NCBI RefSeq assembly: GCF_000716435.1 | Contig: NZ_JNWO01000038.1 | Location: forward strand, 1 to 59,971 | Direction of reading: 5' to 3' | Length of the DNA: 59,971 nt | Origin: Streptomyces xylophagus | GTDB lineage: Bacteria; Actinomycetota; Actinomycetes; Streptomycetales; Streptomycetaceae | Part shown: in pieces, positions 1 to 6,976 of the stretch | How the letters are laid out: each line of letters starts with the position of its first letter | Numbering within the stretch: the stretch's first letter is position 1 | Program-made: the position numbers and the translations under genes | The notes under the pieces: generated by a model | Database searches by the model: none | What the model was told of the DNA's origin: nothing | The model's input: the letters and a program-made list of their open reading frames with translations, nothing else

Positions 1-358
1 AGACCACGAACAGGATCGGGATCACCGCGTGCATACCGACACCCAGCGGGTCCGGCCAGGCCGCCGCGCCGTTGAACGCGATCGTCGCGACCGTCAGCAG
101 CCACGCCGTCTGACGCAGCAGCGGGAAGGGAATCCTGATCCAGGTCAGGAGCAGGTCCAGGGCGAGCAGGACGCAGATGCCCGCGTCGATACCGACCGGG
201 AAGACGTACGCGAAGTTCCCGAAGCCCTTTTTCAGGGCGAGTTCGCGCACGGCGGCGTACGAACCGGCGAAGCCGATACCGGCGATGACGACCGCACCGG
301 AGACCACCACGCCGATGAGCACCCGGTGCATACGTGTGAGCTGAATGGGCGCGGACAC
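1..358 (-). CDS. DUF2637 (Spd-like) membrane protein, 3' end outside window
   Basis: Only the N-terminal ~119 residues lie in the window; the gene runs off the left edge. The start is GTG at 358, preceded by a strong GGGGAGGGGAG ribosome site. The protein begins MSAPIQLTRMHRV and has hydrophobic segments at about residues 14-35, 50-70 and 80-100. The order (short N-terminus, helix, GFGNFAYVFPVGIDAGI segment, helix) is typical of DUF2637 proteins, which are related to the Spd spread proteins of Streptomyces conjugative plasmids and also occur as chromosomal relatives. No other transfer gene is visible, so a conjugative role is not shown. A 14-bp palindrome sits just upstream and may be its operator. 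Confidence 0.75.
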   Translation of the reverse strand, partial: MSAPIQLTRMHRVLIGVVVSGAVVIAGIGFAGSYAAVRELALKKGFGNFAYVFPVGIDAGICVLLALDLLLTWIRIPFPLLRQTAWLLTVATIAFNGAAAWPDPLGVGMHAVIPILFVV

Positions 359-382
359 CCGGACTCCCCTCCCCTTACATGT

Positions 383-396
383 TGTTGCGCGCAACA
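383..396. promoter_or_regulatory. Candidate operator: 14-bp perfect palindrome
   Basis: TGTTGCGCGCAACA is a perfect palindrome 25 bp upstream of the DUF2637 start. It is flanked by two copies of ACATGT (378-383 and 404-409). Its position between the ribosome site and the likely promoter suggests a repressor site. The cognate regulator is unknown. Confidence 0.4.
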
Positions 397-437
397 GGGT
401 GGCACATGTGTGCGGCGTCCCGGGTGCCGGTCTGTCA

Positions 438-467
438 GGAGCCCGGCCCCCAAAGGTGCCGGGCTCC
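438..467 (-). terminator. Stem-loop terminator of the first DUF3558 gene
   Basis: GGAGCCCGGC (438-447) pairs perfectly with GCCGGGCTCC (458-467) across a 10-nt loop, about 60 bp past the stop codon of the lipoprotein gene at 525. There is no U tract, which is usual in Streptomyces. Confidence 0.6.
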
Positions 468-524
468 GTCAAAACGCTTCATTGACCTGCGACTTGAGGC
501 TCGAACGTGATGTGGATGTGACGG

Positions 525-1376
525 TCAGCTCTTCTTGGTCGCTGAGGGGGAGGGAGCGGTGGATGCGGCCTTGGACGCCGACTTGGAGGCGGAGGGGGAG
601 GGGGACGGAGACACCGGGGCTGAGCCGGTGCCGTTGGCCGTCGTGACCGCCGCCACGGCCTCCTTCGCGGCCTTCTCCGCCGCCTTCGTCAACGCGTCCG
701 CGCTCGGCGCCTTCTCGCCCGCCAGACCCGCGCCGTTGTAGTCGATCGTGACGACCACGTTCTCGACCCGCGCCACCACCGTCTGCTGCTTGAAGGCGCC
801 TTCCTTCTTCTTCAGGTCGTAGCGCACAGCCGTGGCCTCGTCGCCCGCACCCGCGACCGGCACCGACTTGGCGTTCTTCGCGCCGGTGACCGACTGCGCC
901 TCCTGCACCTGCTTCGCGTAGTACGCCTGCGCCAGCTTGTCGCCCTCGCCCTGCGTCTGCGACGAGTCGAACCGCAGCAACGACACGTTCAGCCAGCGGA
1001 ACTGCGAACCCTTGACCCCGTTGTTGTCCAGGCTCGTCCAGGAGCAACTGCCCCGCGACGCCGTGTCGCTCGACGTGCCCTCCTTGCCCGACGTGGCGCC
1101 CTTCGGCACCAGATCGGTCAACGTCTTCTTCGACAACACCTGACACGGCTCGGGCAGCTTCTTGTACGCCGCCGCCTGCACCGTCGGAGCGGCCGACGCG
1201 GTCGCGGTCAGATCGCTCCCCGCGTTCTCCTTGTTCGCCCCGTCACCGGAGCCGGAGTCGGAGGAGCAGCCGGCCGCGATCAGCATCACCGGGACGGCGG
1301 CCGCACAGACAAGGACGCGGCTCAGACGCTTCGCCCGCTGCTGGTCACTCTGGTCTCGCTGTGCTGGTTGATGCAT
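525..1376 (-). CDS. DUF3558 family lipoprotein
   Basis: A 283-residue secreted lipoprotein. The N-terminus MHQPAQRDQ is followed by a basic stretch, a hydrophobic segment and the lipobox LIAAGC, so the mature protein should be lipid-anchored outside the membrane. After a Ser/Ala-rich spacer comes a folded domain with PCQVLSKKTL, the conserved cysteine-containing opening of DUF3558, and a later CSW motif supplying a second Cys. The C-terminus is a low-complexity Ser/Pro/Ala/Lys tail. ATG at 1376 has GAAGGA just upstream; ATG at 1391 is an in-frame alternative with weaker spacing. The next gene on the same strand is another DUF3558 lipoprotein. Function is unknown; a role in envelope binding is speculation. 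Confidence 0.8.
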   Translation of the reverse strand: MHQPAQRDQSDQQRAKRLSRVLVCAAAVPVMLIAAGCSSDSGSGDGANKENAGSDLTATASAAPTVQAAAYKKLPEPCQVLSKKTLTDLVPKGATSGKEGTSSDTASRGSCSWTSLDNNGVKGSQFRWLNVSLLRFDSSQTQGEGDKLAQAYYAKQVQEAQSVTGAKNAKSVPVAGAGDEATAVRYDLKKKEGAFKQQTVVARVENVVVTIDYNGAGLAGEKAPSADALTKAAEKAAKEAVAAVTTANGTGSAPVSPSPSPSASKSASKAASTAPSPSATKKS

Positions 1377-1509
1377 GGTTCCTTCACTCATGACGCTCGT
1401 GGTTCCTGCCGTCGGATCGGGTCCGAGGGGCCACGGTACGCGGTGAGTCAGCTGTGCGGTCTCCGTTCACGGCCTTTGCGCGGGGCCCCGAAAGGCGCCG
1501 CGCGAGCCC

Positions 1510-2328
1510 CTAACCGTTCAGCGAGTCGGCCAGCTGCGCGGCCAGTTTCCGCGCCCTGTCCTGCATCTTCTGGCTGTCCGGCACCACACCGACCGTCGCC
1601 GGCTGCTCGTCGTACTCGACGGTCACGATGACGTTGGACGTGCGAAACACCACAGTCACCGTGCGCTGCTTCGCCGTCGAACCCGAACTGCTCAACGCGT
1701 CGTCCACGAACGCCTCGTCACCGAGATCGGAGAGGGTGCGGGGCTCGAGACCGGTGGGCGACGGAGAGGCGGAGGCGGAGGCAGACGCGGACGACGAGGA
1801 GGTGGCGGAGGAGGAAGGCGTCGCGGAGGCCGATGCCGATGCCGACGCGGAATCCGACGCCGTGGCGCTCGCCGTCGGCTCCGGAAGATCCGCCGCCGTC
1901 TCCTTCGTCGCGAAGATCGTCTGCGCCTCGCTGTCGTCGCTCACGGCGTTGTCGTAGGACACCACCCGCTCGAAGTCGACCAGCAGATGGTCGGTCGCGT
2001 CCGTGGACTCCACCTTCCAACGGCAGCCCACCTTGCGGTCCGTGTCGAACGTCAGCGTCGCGTCGCCCTCGTACGCCGTCTCGCGCTGATCCGTGTCCGT
2101 GATCTGCTTGATGCCGGGCAGCAGGGAGTCCAGCGTGCCGTGACTGACCGCCCCGCAGGGCTCCGGAAGCGTGCGGTACTTGCCCGGCTGGGCCACCGCC
2201 GTCGCCGTACCGGCCTCACCCGGGTTCGCGTCGTCCGTCGTACCGCTGTCGGCCGAGCCGCTCGTACAGCCGGCCAGCAACGCCACGAGGAGCGCGGCGG
2301 CGCCGGGTACGTAGGCCTTCCGCTGCAC
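1510..2328 (-). CDS. DUF3558 family lipoprotein with Ser/Ala linker
   Basis: A 272-residue lipoprotein related to the neighbour at 525-1376. GTG at 2328 follows GAGGAG with 8-nt spacing. The N-terminus MQRKAYVPGAAALLVALLAG leads to lipobox LLAGC. The domain shares the LPEPCGAVSHGTLDSLLPG opening and a CRW motif corresponding to CSW in its neighbour. A long Ser/Ala/Thr stretch in the middle (about residues 155-205) interrupts the domain and looks like an expandable linker. The neighbour instead carries such a stretch at its C-terminus. The two genes probably arose by duplication and are read in the same direction with a 133-bp gap. A tandem octamer repeat lies directly upstream. Confidence 0.8.
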   Translation of the reverse strand: MQRKAYVPGAAALLVALLAGCTSGSADSGTTDDANPGEAGTATAVAQPGKYRTLPEPCGAVSHGTLDSLLPGIKQITDTDQRETAYEGDATLTFDTDRKVGCRWKVESTDATDHLLVDFERVVSYDNAVSDDSEAQTIFATKETAADLPEPTASATASDSASASASASATPSSSATSSSSASASASASPSPTGLEPRTLSDLGDEAFVDDALSSSGSTAKQRTVTVVFRTSNVIVTVEYDEQPATVGVVPDSQKMQDRARKLAAQLADSLNG

Positions 2329-2345
2329 GGTCGGGCTCCTCTCGA

Positions 2346-2393
2346 CGGTATGTCGGTATGTCGGTATGTCGGCGTGTCGGTATGCAGGTGTGT
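2346..2393. repeat. Six tandem octamers, consensus CGGTATGT
   Basis: Units at 2346, 2354, 2362 (all CGGTATGT), 2370 (CGGCGTGT), 2378 (CGGTATGC) and 2386 (AGGTGTGT). The array starts 18 bp upstream of the GTG start of the DUF3558 lipoprotein, in its 5' untranslated region or promoter. Period 8 can vary in copy number by slippage. Confidence 0.85.
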
Positions 2394-2616
2394 GCCGGGG
2401 GTGTCCGCTGTCCCCCGACGTCCCTCGACCCCTTGAACGATCCAGGGTCTGCCAGTGTCCCCGCTGGTTAATCGCTTGCCGCACCGGGGGACCCCCTGGA
2501 GACAATGTGTATCGCACGCACAGCCGTGGACGCCGGTCCGCTGTCCCTTTCGTTGACCTTGGCGCCGGTTTTGCGATGTATGACTTTTGGTGTGATTCCG
2601 GGGGAATGAGGACGAG

Positions 2617-3810
2617 ATGTCGTATGTGGAGATGCCGGGCGCGAAGGTTCCGATCCGCATGTGGACGGACCCGGCGACGGTCGAGGAGGGCGCGCTCCAG
2701 CAGCTGCGCAACGTGGCGACCCTGCCGTGGATCAAGGGCCTGGCGGTCATGCCGGACGTGCACTACGGAAAGGGTGCGACGGTCGGATCGGTCATCGCGA
2801 TGCGGGGTGCGGTGTGTCCTGCGGCGGTGGGGGTCGACATCGGCTGCGGGATGTCGGCGGTGAAGACGTCACTCACGGCGAACGATCTTCCCGGCGATCT
2901 GTCCCGGCTGCGGTCGAAGATCGAGCAGGCGATTCCGGTGGGGCGGGGGATGCATGACAGTCCTGTTGAGCCGGGGCGGTTGCATGGGTTCGCTACTGCG
3001 GGGTGGGAGGAGTTCTGGGGGCGGTTTGACGGGGTTGCGGATGCGGTGAAGTTCCGGGGGGAGCGTGCAGAAAAGCAGATGGGGACGCTCGGATCAGGCA
3101 ACCACATGATCGAAATTTGCCTTGATCAGTCAGATTCCGTCTGGCTCATGCTGCACTCCGGGTCCCGGAACATCGGCAAGGAACTGGCCGAGCACCACAT
3201 CGGCGTGGCCCAGAAGCTTCCGCACAACCAGGGCCTGGTCGACCGTGACCTCGCTGTCTTCGTTGCGGACACTCCGCAGATGGCCGCGTACCGGAATGAC
3301 CTCTACTGGGCTCAGGAGTACGCCAAGCACAACCGCGCGATCATGATGGGGCTTCTGAAGGACGTGATCCGCAAGGAGTTCAAGAAGGCGAAGCCGACCT
3401 TCGAAACGGAGGTCAGCTGTCACCACAACTACGTTGCCGAGGAACGCTACGAGGGCATGGATCTGCTCGTGACCCGCAAGGGAGCGATCCGCGCCGGCTC
3501 CGGCGAGTACGGGATCATCCCGGGCTCGATGGGCACCAGTTCGTACATCGTGAAGGGGCTCGGCAACGAGAAGGCCTTCAACTCGGCCTCGCACGGGGCG
3601 GGTCGGCGTATGAGCCGTAACGCGGCGAAGCGGCACTTCACCGTGCGGGACCTGGAGGACCAGACACGGGGTGTGGAGTGCCGTAAGGACTCCGGTGTGC
3701 TGGACGAAATTCCGGGCGCGTACAAGAACATCGATCAGGTGATGGCGCAGCAGCGGGATCTCGTCGAGGTCGTGGCGAAGCTGAAGCAGTTCATCTGTGT
3801 GAAGGGTTGA
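2617..3810 (+). CDS. rtcB: RtcB family RNA-splicing ligase
   Basis: A 397-residue RtcB protein. The family joins RNA 2',3'-cyclic phosphate (3'-phosphate) ends to 5'-hydroxyl ends using GTP and Mn. Visible signatures are PDVHYGKGATVGSV, the metal-binding GVDIGCGMSAVK with Cys77, GSGNHMIEI, HSGSRNIGKELAEHH, CHHNY and GSMGTSSYIVKG. His326 in SHGAGRRMSR corresponds to the histidine that becomes guanylylated. Length is normal for the short bacterial form. ATG 2617 follows GAGGACGAG. No archease gene or RNA 3'-phosphate cyclase is nearby. The downstream neighbour, in the opposite direction, is a LAGLIDADG endonuclease separated by a strong terminator. Likely role is RNA repair; the substrate is unknown. 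Confidence 0.93.
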   Translation: MSYVEMPGAKVPIRMWTDPATVEEGALQQLRNVATLPWIKGLAVMPDVHYGKGATVGSVIAMRGAVCPAAVGVDIGCGMSAVKTSLTANDLPGDLSRLRSKIEQAIPVGRGMHDSPVEPGRLHGFATAGWEEFWGRFDGVADAVKFRGERAEKQMGTLGSGNHMIEICLDQSDSVWLMLHSGSRNIGKELAEHHIGVAQKLPHNQGLVDRDLAVFVADTPQMAAYRNDLYWAQEYAKHNRAIMMGLLKDVIRKEFKKAKPTFETEVSCHHNYVAEERYEGMDLLVTRKGAIRAGSGEYGIIPGSMGTSSYIVKGLGNEKAFNSASHGAGRRMSRNAAKRHFTVRDLEDQTRGVECRKDSGVLDEIPGAYKNIDQVMAQQRDLVEVVAKLKQFICVKG

Positions 3811-3814
3811 TGGA

Positions 3815-3844
3815 CGAGGCCCCGGTCGGAAACCCGGGGCCTCG
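3815..3844. terminator. Bidirectional terminator between rtcB and endonuclease gene
   Basis: CGAGGCCCCGG (3815-3825) pairs perfectly with CCGGGGCCTCG (3834-3844), loop 8 nt. It lies between two convergent stop codons, 4 bp after rtcB and 9 bp past the other gene. Confidence 0.8.
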
Positions 3845-3853
3845 ATCAATTAG

Positions 3854-4687
3854 TCAGCGGTCACTCGGCAACGGAACCTTGCCTGTGCGTAGGCGCCAGA
3901 GGCGGATGTAGCAGCTTTTCTCGGTTCGGCCCAGCGCCTTGGCTGCTGCGGGGTCATTGTTCAGTTCGAGGAGCACTCGGTCTTCGTGGGCCGTCCAGCG
4001 CCGGCGGTCCGGTGCGACCCTCATGTCTGCTGGCCGGACCCAGTCGGCCAGGGAGTTGGCCGCCGCTTGCTTGCGACCCAACGACAGGCAGCCCGGGTAG
4101 TAGAGGTGCGTGCTCAGCGTCTGGGCCGCCTCCGTCCAGTAGAGGATGTTGTAGATGCTGTCGCGGGCATTGCGCTTGAGGCTTCGCTCGACGCCGGTGA
4201 CCTTTCCTGCGTAGAAGCACGCATAGGAGCCGATTGCGGTGCTGGCCGTGGTCAGCGACACGAAGGGCAGCCCCTTGCTCGTATACCCCACTGATCCGTC
4301 GGCGTCGATGATCCCCCGGAGATAGTCGCGGTGTGAGAACGAGACGCTGGGCGGGGCGATTGCCTTCGATTTGCGGCCGTAGGGCAGCCCGAGTTCGTTG
4401 ATCCTGGTCCTGGCTTCGAGGGAACAGAGACTCCAGACCGCCGAGTGCAAGGTCTCGGCGAAGTTCGTGGACCGTGTGCGTTCGTTGACGCTGCTGTAGT
4501 ACGGCGTCAGCTCCTGGAATTTGTGCAGCAGCTCGATGTCTCGGACGTTGATCTCGACGGACAACTTGCCCTTCTGCCCGACGCCTTGCTGCAGATGCCC
4601 ATCCGCCTGCAAGAACCCGAACATGTACGCGTACTCAGGGACCGTCAGGTCCATGAACTGGTGAGCGATAGGCTCGCAATCAGCCAC
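3854..4687 (-). CDS. LAGLIDADG-family homing endonuclease with C-terminal Myb/SANT-like domain
   Basis: A 277-residue free-standing protein. It has two LAGLIDADG-type helices: YMFGFLQADGHL with Asp29 and LRGIIDADGSVG with Asp130. Both catalytic acidic residues and the DG pairs are kept, so a double-motif, self-contained nuclease is plausible. Each is followed by the usual beta-strand segment (LSVEINV; PFVSLTTAS). The C-terminus (about residues 228-268, RRRWTAHEDRVLLELNNDP...) resembles a Myb/SANT or HTH DNA-binding repeat. GTG 4687 has GAGG upstream. It is not fused to an intein and no intron or intein is seen in rtcB next to it. Such genes are selfish DNA that cut a specific site; WhiA-like regulators are another LAGLIDADG-derived family, but this protein lacks the WhiA layout. 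Confidence 0.75.
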   Translation of the reverse strand: MADCEPIAHQFMDLTVPEYAYMFGFLQADGHLQQGVGQKGKLSVEINVRDIELLHKFQELTPYYSSVNERTRSTNFAETLHSAVWSLCSLEARTRINELGLPYGRKSKAIAPPSVSFSHRDYLRGIIDADGSVGYTSKGLPFVSLTTASTAIGSYACFYAGKVTGVERSLKRNARDSIYNILYWTEAAQTLSTHLYYPGCLSLGRKQAAANSLADWVRPADMRVAPDRRRWTAHEDRVLLELNNDPAAAKALGRTEKSCYIRLWRLRTGKVPLPSDR

Positions 4688-4825
4688 AGGGAAGCCTCAC
4701 TTCCGTGCTGGTCAGGCCCTCGGTCGGGATGGCCGTCCCGGTCGAGGGCCGTCGTGTTGATGTTGTGGCGTGAGCCTAGGTCGGCAGTTCGAGCGACGTG
4801 CTGGTGATCGATACGGTTCACCCTT

Positions 4826-5332
4826 GTGAGTGAACTGAGAGATGTGCAGCCGCCCGATGTCGACGGTGTCGACGCCGGCGAAAAGGCGACCCTGGTTGCC
4901 TTCCTGGACTACGTACGGGAAGCCGTCGTAGCGAAGGCGGAGGGTATGGGTGAGGAGCACGGGAGGGCGCCCGGTGTTCCCTCCGGGACCAGCGTCTTCG
5001 GGCTCGTCAAGCATCTGGCCGCCGCCGAGGTGTACTGGTTCGAGTGGGCGTTCGCCGGTGCTGATGTTCCGTATCCGGACTTCGGGATGGATGTCGGGGA
5101 CGAGGAGACCGGGGAGGGGCTCGTCGCCGCGTATCGGGACGCCGTCGTGCGGGCCAATGACGTCATCGCGCGGTGTGGTGACCTCACCCGTCCTGCCGCT
5201 CGCGCCGCCGGTGGGGCGGATGTCGTTCGGTCGTTGCGGTGGATTCTTGTGCACATGATCGAGGAGACCGCCCGGCATGCGGGGCATGTGGATATTTTGC
5301 GGGAGCAGGTGGACGGTTCGGTAGGGCGGTGA
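4826..5332 (+). CDS. DinB/DUF664 family protein
   Basis: A 168-residue four-helix DinB-superfamily protein. The putative metal ligands are in the expected places: the His of LVKHLAAAE (helix 2) and two His in HMIEETARHAGH (helix 4). Members include mycothiol-dependent and other thiol transferases and maleylpyruvate isomerase; many are uncharacterised. The GTG start at 4826 has no clear ribosome site. It sits in an inverted repeat (GTTCAC before, GTGAAC within codons 2-3), so translation may be leaderless or autoregulated. Function beyond the family is not inferable. Confidence 0.8.
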   Translation: MSELRDVQPPDVDGVDAGEKATLVAFLDYVREAVVAKAEGMGEEHGRAPGVPSGTSVFGLVKHLAAAEVYWFEWAFAGADVPYPDFGMDVGDEETGEGLVAAYRDAVVRANDVIARCGDLTRPAARAAGGADVVRSLRWILVHMIEETARHAGHVDILREQVDGSVGR

Positions 5333-5541
5333 GCCAAAAGGGGCATCGCGCTGCGGTCGCTCTGAGATTGCTGTGAATTCGCGTTTCGTTGCTGTGATTT
5401 CCTGTGGGTGGCTCATTTCAATAGGTGCGCTATTTGTGAAAGCAATGATTGCGCCCGTTCCTTATTGCTGGCCTCGAAATTCGCTGTGATGCTGCCCGGG
5501 TGTTAGCCGAACCCCACCCGTAGCGTCCTGGAGGTCAGCAC

Positions 5542-6909
5542 ATGCTTGAGCGGTATCTGAATCAGAGCGAGTTGAGCCGGCGGGCCGTCGTGGCCGCCGG
5601 TGCGGCTACCGCCCTCGAGGCGACCGCCCTCGGCACCGCCACCTCCGCCCAGGCGGCCACGCAGGCGGTGGGCGGGCTGAAGGTCGGTGTCGGCAAGGCC
5701 GTGTTCACCCCGGCCGCCTCGCTGCTGCCGCTGGACAGCTTCACCGCCGTGCACGACGACCTCAACGTCCGTGTCCTGCTGGTGGAGTCCGGCTCCCGCC
5801 GTATCGCGCTCGCCGTGCTGGACCTGACCTCGATCAGCGCCGAGGCGATCGCGCTGATGCGCCAGGCCGTCACTGCCGCCACCGGCATCGCCGCCGCGAA
5901 CATCATGGTCACCGTCACGCACTGCTTCTCCGCGCCGCACGTCCAGGCGAGCACGTCGTCGGCCGGCGCCGCGGCCTACGTACAGAACATCGTCGCCGCC
6001 ACCAAGACCGCGGTCGCCGACGCCGTGAAGGGCCTCCAGGACGCCCAAGTCGGCTACGGCAGCGGGAAGTCCGACGTCAACGTCAACCGCAACGTCCTCA
6101 CCGCCGACGGCTACTGGCTCGGGGTGAACGAGCAACTCCCCTCGGACAAGGGCGTGTACGTCGCTCGCTTCGACGACCTCGACGGCAACCCGATCGCCGT
6201 GCTGGCCAACTACAACGTGCAGTCCTGCGTGATGCAGGACTCGGTGATGGCCGACGGCACCCTGCCGATCACCGCCGACCTCGCCGGCGCGGCCGTGGCC
6301 CACGTCGAGGCGCAGTACCCCGGCGCCGTCGGCTTCTGGCTCGTCGGGGCGTGCGGGGACCAGTTCCCGGCCTACCGTGCGAAGCGGTACACGATCGACA
6401 AGGACAAGGGCTGGACCTACGGCGTCGATCTGCACGACGCCGGGTTCGCGCTGCTGACCGTGCAGGGCGAGCGGCTCGGGAACGAGATCGTGCGGGTGGC
6501 GCGGGGGATCACCAAGTACGAGAGCGGCAAGGGAGTTGTCGTGCGGCTGGTCACCGACGACATCACCACCACGCAGGTCGAGGGTGCTCAGCCCGGCGGG
6601 CCCACCAAGACGGCCACCTTCACCCCCACCGGCACCGCCCAGGTGCCGATCTGGGTCTTCCAGGTCGGCCGGGGTGTCTTCGCCGGTGTGGAACCGGAGC
6701 TGTCCACCACCACCGCGAACGCGATCCGCGAGAACTCGTCCTTCTCCAGCACTTTTGTCATGTCGATGTTCGAGGGCGGCGCCAAGAACATGCCCGACAA
6801 GTGGAATTTCGACCACCTCACCTACGAGTCGCTCGACGGCTTCTATATCAAGGGCACCGCCGAGAAGGCCGCGGCGCGCATCGACCGCATCATCAAATCC
6901 CTGAACTGA
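5542..6909 (+). CDS. Secreted neutral-ceramidase-like protein
   Basis: A 455-residue exported protein. ATG 5542 follows GGAGG at 7-nt spacing. Residues 1-40 form a signal region with a twin Arg (SRRAVVAAG) and a cleavage-like AQAAT, suggesting secretion, possibly by Tat. The mature part begins LKVGVGKAVFTP, resembling the opening of neutral/alkaline non-lysosomal ceramidase N-terminal domains (a Zn amidohydrolase fold). VTVTHCFSAPH matches the region where that family has its metal-binding THTH motif, but the first His is replaced, so activity is uncertain. About 455 residues is shorter than two-domain ceramidases (~650). Another secreted hydrolase follows 66 bp downstream, possibly co-transcribed. 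Confidence 0.6.
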   Translation: MLERYLNQSELSRRAVVAAGAATALEATALGTATSAQAATQAVGGLKVGVGKAVFTPAASLLPLDSFTAVHDDLNVRVLLVESGSRRIALAVLDLTSISAEAIALMRQAVTAATGIAAANIMVTVTHCFSAPHVQASTSSAGAAAYVQNIVAATKTAVADAVKGLQDAQVGYGSGKSDVNVNRNVLTADGYWLGVNEQLPSDKGVYVARFDDLDGNPIAVLANYNVQSCVMQDSVMADGTLPITADLAGAAVAHVEAQYPGAVGFWLVGACGDQFPAYRAKRYTIDKDKGWTYGVDLHDAGFALLTVQGERLGNEIVRVARGITKYESGKGVVVRLVTDDITTTQVEGAQPGGPTKTATFTPTGTAQVPIWVFQVGRGVFAGVEPELSTTTANAIRENSSFSSTFVMSMFEGGAKNMPDKWNFDHLTYESLDGFYIKGTAEKAAARIDRIIKSLN

Positions 6910-6912
6910 ATC

Positions 6913-6976
6913 GAGGCGATGAGGCGATGAGGCGATGAGGGAATGAGGGAATGAGGGAATGAGGGAATGAGGGAAA
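6913..6976 (+). repeat. Eight tandem octamers ending in a start codon
   Basis: Three GAGGCGAT units (6913, 6921, 6929), four GAGGGAAT units (6937, 6945, 6953, 6961) and a last GAGGGAAA (6969). The A of the downstream ATG start is the last base of the array. Every unit contains a GAGG ribosome-binding core and all units up to the last one create an ATG at the unit boundary. Because the period is 8, these ATGs fall in different frames. Only a few units place GAGG at a useful distance from ATG 6976. Confidence 0.9.

Noticed and set aside
1..358. Edge of an integrative conjugative element
   Set aside because: A single DUF2637 gene is present; no integrase, replication, or FtsK-type transfer gene or attachment site is visible.
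3854..4687. Intein or intron-encoded nuclease inside rtcB
   Set aside because: rtcB is complete and uninterrupted; the nuclease gene is free-standing and on the other strand.
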